A stretch of 64,000 nt of DNA from Cranoglanis bouderius (Eukaryota > Chordata > Actinopteri > Siluriformes > Cranoglanididae). Numbering within the stretch: the stretch's first letter is position 1; each line of letters opens with the position of its first letter. Below the pieces are notes generated by a model. That model was not told the origin of the DNA. It saw nothing but the letters and a program-made list of their open reading frames with translations, and did no database searches. The position numbers were made by a program, and so were the translations under genes. Location of the stretch: the NCBI GenBank assembly GCA_023630585.1, contig CM042539.1, forward strand, positions 6,813,755 to 6,877,754, given 5' to 3'. Below are positions 59,441-64,000 of this stretch, one piece after another.

Positions 59441-62251
59441 AACACCTCTGTAGTTGTGTATTCACATCCTTTGCTAGTCGGTCCTAAAACAAACTACACC
59501 ATCCAATACCTCGAGCCTTTTACCATTGTCATGGTCATTCTATCTAATCTGGTGTGATGCAGATCTTCACTTCATATCTCCTCCTTCTGTAAATGAGAGG
59601 TAACTAGTCCATGTTGCTGCCTCTTCATATTCATATTTTAGCAGAGACCGGACAGCGGATCGCAGACTGCGGTCTCGGAGATGGAAAATGGAGAATGACA
59701 ACACGGGAGGAAGTCAGCATCTGCAGTCTGGCATGATTGTCGGGGTCCAGTCGGAGACAATCACGTAATGTATCATTCATACTGCTGCAGTGCTGCTGTT
59801 GCAGCCCTCGTTCTCTCCAACCTCCTCACTCGCCTGTGAATACCAAGCCGACAAACACTCGCCATCGTCACACACCGATCCCATCACTCTCGCGACACTG
59901 CTGTCCCCCAATTTGTCACCTAGTGAGCGTGATTTCTGTATGACTGACACACACAAACACATATTCAGGCACTTATAGTCAACTGCAATGGTGTGTACAG
60001 CTTCACGTTAATGGCTTTTTGCACAGGATGTAGCAGGATATAAATGTATTCGGATGAAAAAATATATGTTTTCTGTAATTAGCCTTGAGATTTTCTACGT
60101 TTTTGTCAGCATCACAGTTCAAAAAAAAATTTTTTTATTAATTCCAAATTTTCCACAAGCCAAGTAAAACGGAGTATAATTTTGAATTAACTGATCACGA
60201 GGTTTTCTTTATTTTCCCCCTTCCTTTCTAAATGGACAAAAATGTTCCTTCATTTTAAAACCTAATCACTAGTGACCATTAAAGTAAGGTGCAAGAGATA
60301 TTGCCTGAGCTTTGGGCTGATTATCATTCTGAATGAAAAAAGTGTTTGGTGCTGTCCCATGGGGCAAGGAGTCATTCTTCAAGGTGACGCATCTCACCAG
60401 AGGAATACATTTGCGATTTGCAATTGAAAGAAGCCAAATATACACCGATTTCCAGGACCAAGAAGGACCTACGTATATATTCATGCACGGGTAGCTTTAT
60501 CCTTTATCTGAGGAGGCCGAACATGTACACGGAGGGCTGAATTCCTGTTTTCGACAGAAATATTTTCAACAGAAAGTCCACACAAAAGGACTGGACTTTT
60601 CTGAAGTGGGAAGTGGGTCATAGGTAGGAGGAAGCTTTGGGGGGGGGGGGGGGGGGGAGTTGGATAGGTCACGTTTGAAATTAACAAGTCAGCTGAAATC
60701 TCATTTCGAAGTAGGAAATGTGATAGACATGCTAAACTTCAGCTAGGTTCAGGGTTAGAGGAGAGAACTTTGCACGATGAATCCTATTTCAGTCCACGGC
60801 GAGGCTCCGACGGAGAGAAATTGGCAAATCATACAGTAATCACCTTATCCATCATGGTAATCCTGCAGATACACATAAGGCTTTGGGCTGTGAGATCCTT
60901 TTCCTCAATTTCGAGAAGAACATGAAGTCATTCACTCTCATGCAGCTCAAGTATTCACTATAGGCTTCTCTTTATTCTTCTTCTGAAGATCTGAGATGCA
61001 GAAATCTTCTTTAGAGTAAAGGGGTGACGTGATTAAGTGTAGGTCTTCATTTCTCAAAAGCACATGTGGGTGATTCCAAGATTACAGTGCCATACAACCC
61101 TAACAAAGCATGAATTTAATCATTCAAAAACATTCCAGATAACATCATCTGATTTTCTTTGCTAACAGTCTATATTTTGCTCTTCAGTGAGTAAAAGAGA
61201 ATTGCATAGAATTAGCAAATATGCATACGAAACTAACATCCATGCTAATGGAATGAGGACATTATGGACATTATAACAATTTATAATGTTATAATGTAGT
61301 TATAATGTAGTTGTAGTGTAGCTTTGGAAAGCTGCAGATTTGATTGGTTTTATTTATATTTGAAGTTATTTATCTGTACGTACAGTCAGGACTTGAACTG
61401 AGAGAGATGACTGTATCCATCTCAAACGCTTTTTCTGTTATCACAGTGAAAGAAATGAGCTTTGCTGGAAGAAGCTCTTCTCACCACACACATCAGCGGA
61501 ACTCAGTAGAGAGGCCAGGTCCGACCACAACCTCCCTCACACCCAGGTGGGTCACCTTTCAGAACATTCTGGGACTCCCCATGTGGATAATCACGTTCTT
61601 CCAAGCCAAAACCGGGCTTAGCACAGAGCCCTCGTCCTTTCCCCGACCCCCTCCCCTTCCCAAATCTGGCTGAGAACACGGTTCTCAGAGGCCAGCTGAG
61701 TTTGCAGCTTGCTGCATTAATGTGTCATAAATAATGGCAGTGGGTGGAATCGCAATCAAGTCAAGCATCTTTCACATCCCCTCCCTGTCAAGCTTGGAAT
61801 CAGATTCTTGCACAAATGTAACCGCTAAATCCATCACGTCCAATCATAAGGATCAGATATTGGACGGTGGTTGGTCGGGTGTTTGTGCTGGAAATAAAAA
61901 AAGAAAAGGGCAGCATTTATAATTAAAAAAAAACAAAAAACTGACACTCCTTTCTCAATGATAAAATTATCGCCGAACATCCATTATCTAAAATAAGAAC
62001 GGACTAAAACAAAATTTAATTCGAGACTAAAAAAAAAGGAAAAAAAAGAGCAATGCTCTTCTCAAGCTGATTGGAACTGACACACGGTGAAAATGGCTCT
62101 GTGTTAATATTTAGAAGTGCAAGAAAACATATTTAGCTTCACCAAATAATCTATCACAAAACAGCAAAACATGAAAAATCAATAGGTAAAATGGGATAAT
62201 GCTTTTCTGGGTCACATCTGAATATATCTTTTAGAGGTATTGATTTGTTTC
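59441..62251. other. Gene-free stretch
   Basis: Unique sequence apart from the G19. Text near 61.43-61.67 kb is complex with a 109-codon open frame of no recognisable content; AT-rich elsewhere. Confidence 0.4.
60640..60658. repeat. G19 homopolymer
   Basis: Run of 19 G; a second run of about 20 G lies at 62564-62583. Long poly-G is unusual and replication-unstable. Confidence 0.85.

Positions 62252-62289
<38 letters not shown>
62252..62289. repeat. (GT)19 microsatellite
   Basis: Pure GT repeat. Confidence 0.94.
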
Positions 62290-62290
<1 letters not shown>

Positions 62291-62728
62291 CCTGCTTCGG
62301 ACCATTCCTCGTAATTAACGCACGGGGGGAAATTTAATTCGGGAGAGGGAACTATTACACATGTGGCCGGTTTTATTGGCTGGATAAATGAAGTAGTGCT
62401 ATGATAAAGAGGGGGAGGAGTCTTTCATAAGTAAGATTTATAATCTGACTCTTGGAATCGAGTAAATAAATTTTGCGATATTAAACAACCTTTAACCCAC
62501 TCTGCTTCTGATTGCCATCCTGCCCAGACAGACAAAGGATTCGGTGGTGGAGGGGTTGCGGTTGGGGGGGGGGGGGGGGGGGGTAAGAAAGGAAAAAAGA
62601 AGAAAGAAAAAAAAGATTGAGAAATTGATGATATTTCTCCTGTGTGCTCAGTACTGCACTGCACATATCTGTCGCCTCCATACATGATTTTTCAATTATT
62701 TCACCCCGTGCAGGTATACAAGTCAGAG

Positions 62729-62731
<3 letters not shown>

Positions 62732-62786
<55 letters not shown>
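62732..62786. repeat. (GA)27 microsatellite
   Basis: Pure GA mirror repeat. Confidence 0.95.
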
Positions 62787-62789
<3 letters not shown>

Positions 62790-63047
62790 CAGATGAGCAA
62801 ACGTTAGCACACATACATCTCTTCTTTAAATATTCCACAGTGTGAAGCGAAGGTTTCATCAAGTCTGCCATCACATCATGCATTTCCTCTAAAAGATCTT
62901 CCACCTTCCATATCACAGACCTTCAAAAATGGCCGACAGCAAATAAATACGACAGCACCGGTTTAATATTCACCATAAAGCATTGAAGCCATGCCACTTG
63001 GTTGTGTGCATTCTTTACCTTTCTAGTGCACTGTGCTAGGCCAGTGC

Positions 63048-63050
<3 letters not shown>

Positions 63051-63100
<50 letters not shown>

Positions 63101-63128
63101 ACACACACACACACGCACACACACACAC
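63051..63128. repeat. (CA)n microsatellite
   Basis: About 37 CA repeats with two single-base interruptions (ACCC and ACGC). Confidence 0.94.
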
Positions 63129-64000
63129 TGGCAGAATAAAGGTTAGGTTACATAGACATGAGAGCTCACTCCAATACGGTCCTCTGAAGTTGACAAAGAT
63201 GGAAACGGTGCTTGAAATTCAGAGGATTTCCAAAACCTTCGAGCTTTCAATAATTCATTTTGGATCTGTAAGAGGAAAAAGAAATGCACAAGGGGAGGGG
63301 GGGGGGACTAGAAATTGGTCCGAGAGCCGTGAGGTGTTTGAGCCGCTACCTCCACTTCATTAAGCAGAACCAGAGCTGGCAATAAATAGCTCATTATTTG
63401 GTCGAGCAGGTTATGCTAGAGCTCGAGCTCAGACTCGATCGTCGGCCAACCAGGAAGCCCCGTCTGAGTTTTTAATTACAAAGAGTCTTTTCGTGGAGAA
63501 GTGACGTTCATCACAGTAAATAACACAAGCCATTGATGTGCAGTACAGAGCTTCATTTATAATTACTGATGCACTCACGTTTCCTAGAGCTATCGTCACA
63601 CCGGATTACGAGTTTAGGCTTTTCCAATATACGCGGAGATGCGTATTAGCTACGACTAGGGCTCGGTTTGAAGGGGATTCAAGCAGATGTCTGAGTAAAT
63701 AAAAAAAAATAATTAAAAATAATACAAATCACCAGCCTTTTACATGATGTAAGATATCTAAAATCGATAACCTTCAGAAAGATCTGTACAGATGCCAATG
63801 CGCAGTGGAGACATGGTTGATTTTAATCACACTAATGAAGTTATAAGAGCAGGTATGAACGCTACAGTAACTCCGCCCCAACCCTAACCTTAGTAACTTT
63901 TCATTGTACCTGAAGCGTGTGAATAGCAAAGTCGAATAGTACATATTCTTAAGGATTGTGTTTAACATGTAATTATGGTAATTAACAAGAATTAGACTAC
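63129..64000. other. Gene-free stretch at window end
   Basis: Unique sequence, moderately CNE-like at 63.31-63.66 kb (TTCATTAAGCAGAACCAGAG, GAGTTTTTAATTACAAAGAG). No gene recognised. Confidence 0.38.

Overview
The window looks like teleost fish nuclear DNA. Evidence: very dense CA/GT, GA/CT, AT and ATT microsatellites; a tRNA-derived SINE at 27.5 kb with the conserved central text and GAATGA-type tail of teleost SINEs; foldback/MITE-type DNA elements; and a Ty3/Gypsy-type LTR element. A dispersed repeat at 26.6-26.8 kb resembles, from memory, a repeat of catfish (Siluriformes) genomes, so an otophysan, perhaps a catfish, is my best but weak guess. No rRNA, tRNA, CRISPR or bacterial-style gene organisation was seen.

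Layout. 0-37.6 kb holds no host protein-coding gene that I can recognise. It is intergenic or intronic DNA in which simple repeats separate blocks of complex, homeobox/POU-motif-bearing sequence of the kind found as conserved non-coding elements (CNEs) in developmental-gene deserts (examples near 2.4, 5.3, 9.0-9.9, 10.9-11.5, 22.9-23.3, 28.1-28.8, 30.1 and 35.8 kb). A strongly AT-rich repeat zone lies at 18.2-20.4 kb. At 37.64-42.34 kb there is a nested pair of mobile elements: a foldback DNA element of about 0.7 kb whose right arm was split by a 3,989-bp LTR retrotransposon. After that, 42.4-64 kb returns to gene-free sequence with a 34-bp minisatellite (44.2-44.8 kb), more CNE-like blocks (46.4, 49.6-50.2, 51.9-52.4, 56.8-57.9 kb), a (GGGGT)n quadruplex motif (58.0 kb) and a shuffled local duplication (58.4-59.4 kb).

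The highlight is the LTR element. It has two 693-bp LTRs with four mismatches, a perfect 5-bp target duplication, and a single intact 863-codon ORF filling the whole internal region, with no protease, reverse transcriptase, RNase H or integrase. The protein starts with a Ty3/Gypsy (PEG10/RTL-like) Gag capsid N-terminal segment that stops mid-capsid. It continues into a C6H2 zinc finger whose eight ligands have exactly the spacing and much of the text of the N-terminal finger of methionine aminopeptidase 1 (METAP1). It ends in four families of in-frame minisatellites, giving Pro/Ser-rich and finally Arg/Ser-rich sequence. I read it as a young, non-autonomous element that replaced the Gag C-terminal half and zinc knuckle with a captured host finger. 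LTR promoter and poly(A) signals are present; movement would need enzymes supplied in trans.

Limits: CNE calls rest on sequence texture and motifs, not alignment. Exons of a large intron-rich vertebrate gene could escape detection by eye. Microsatellite edges are accurate to a few bases.
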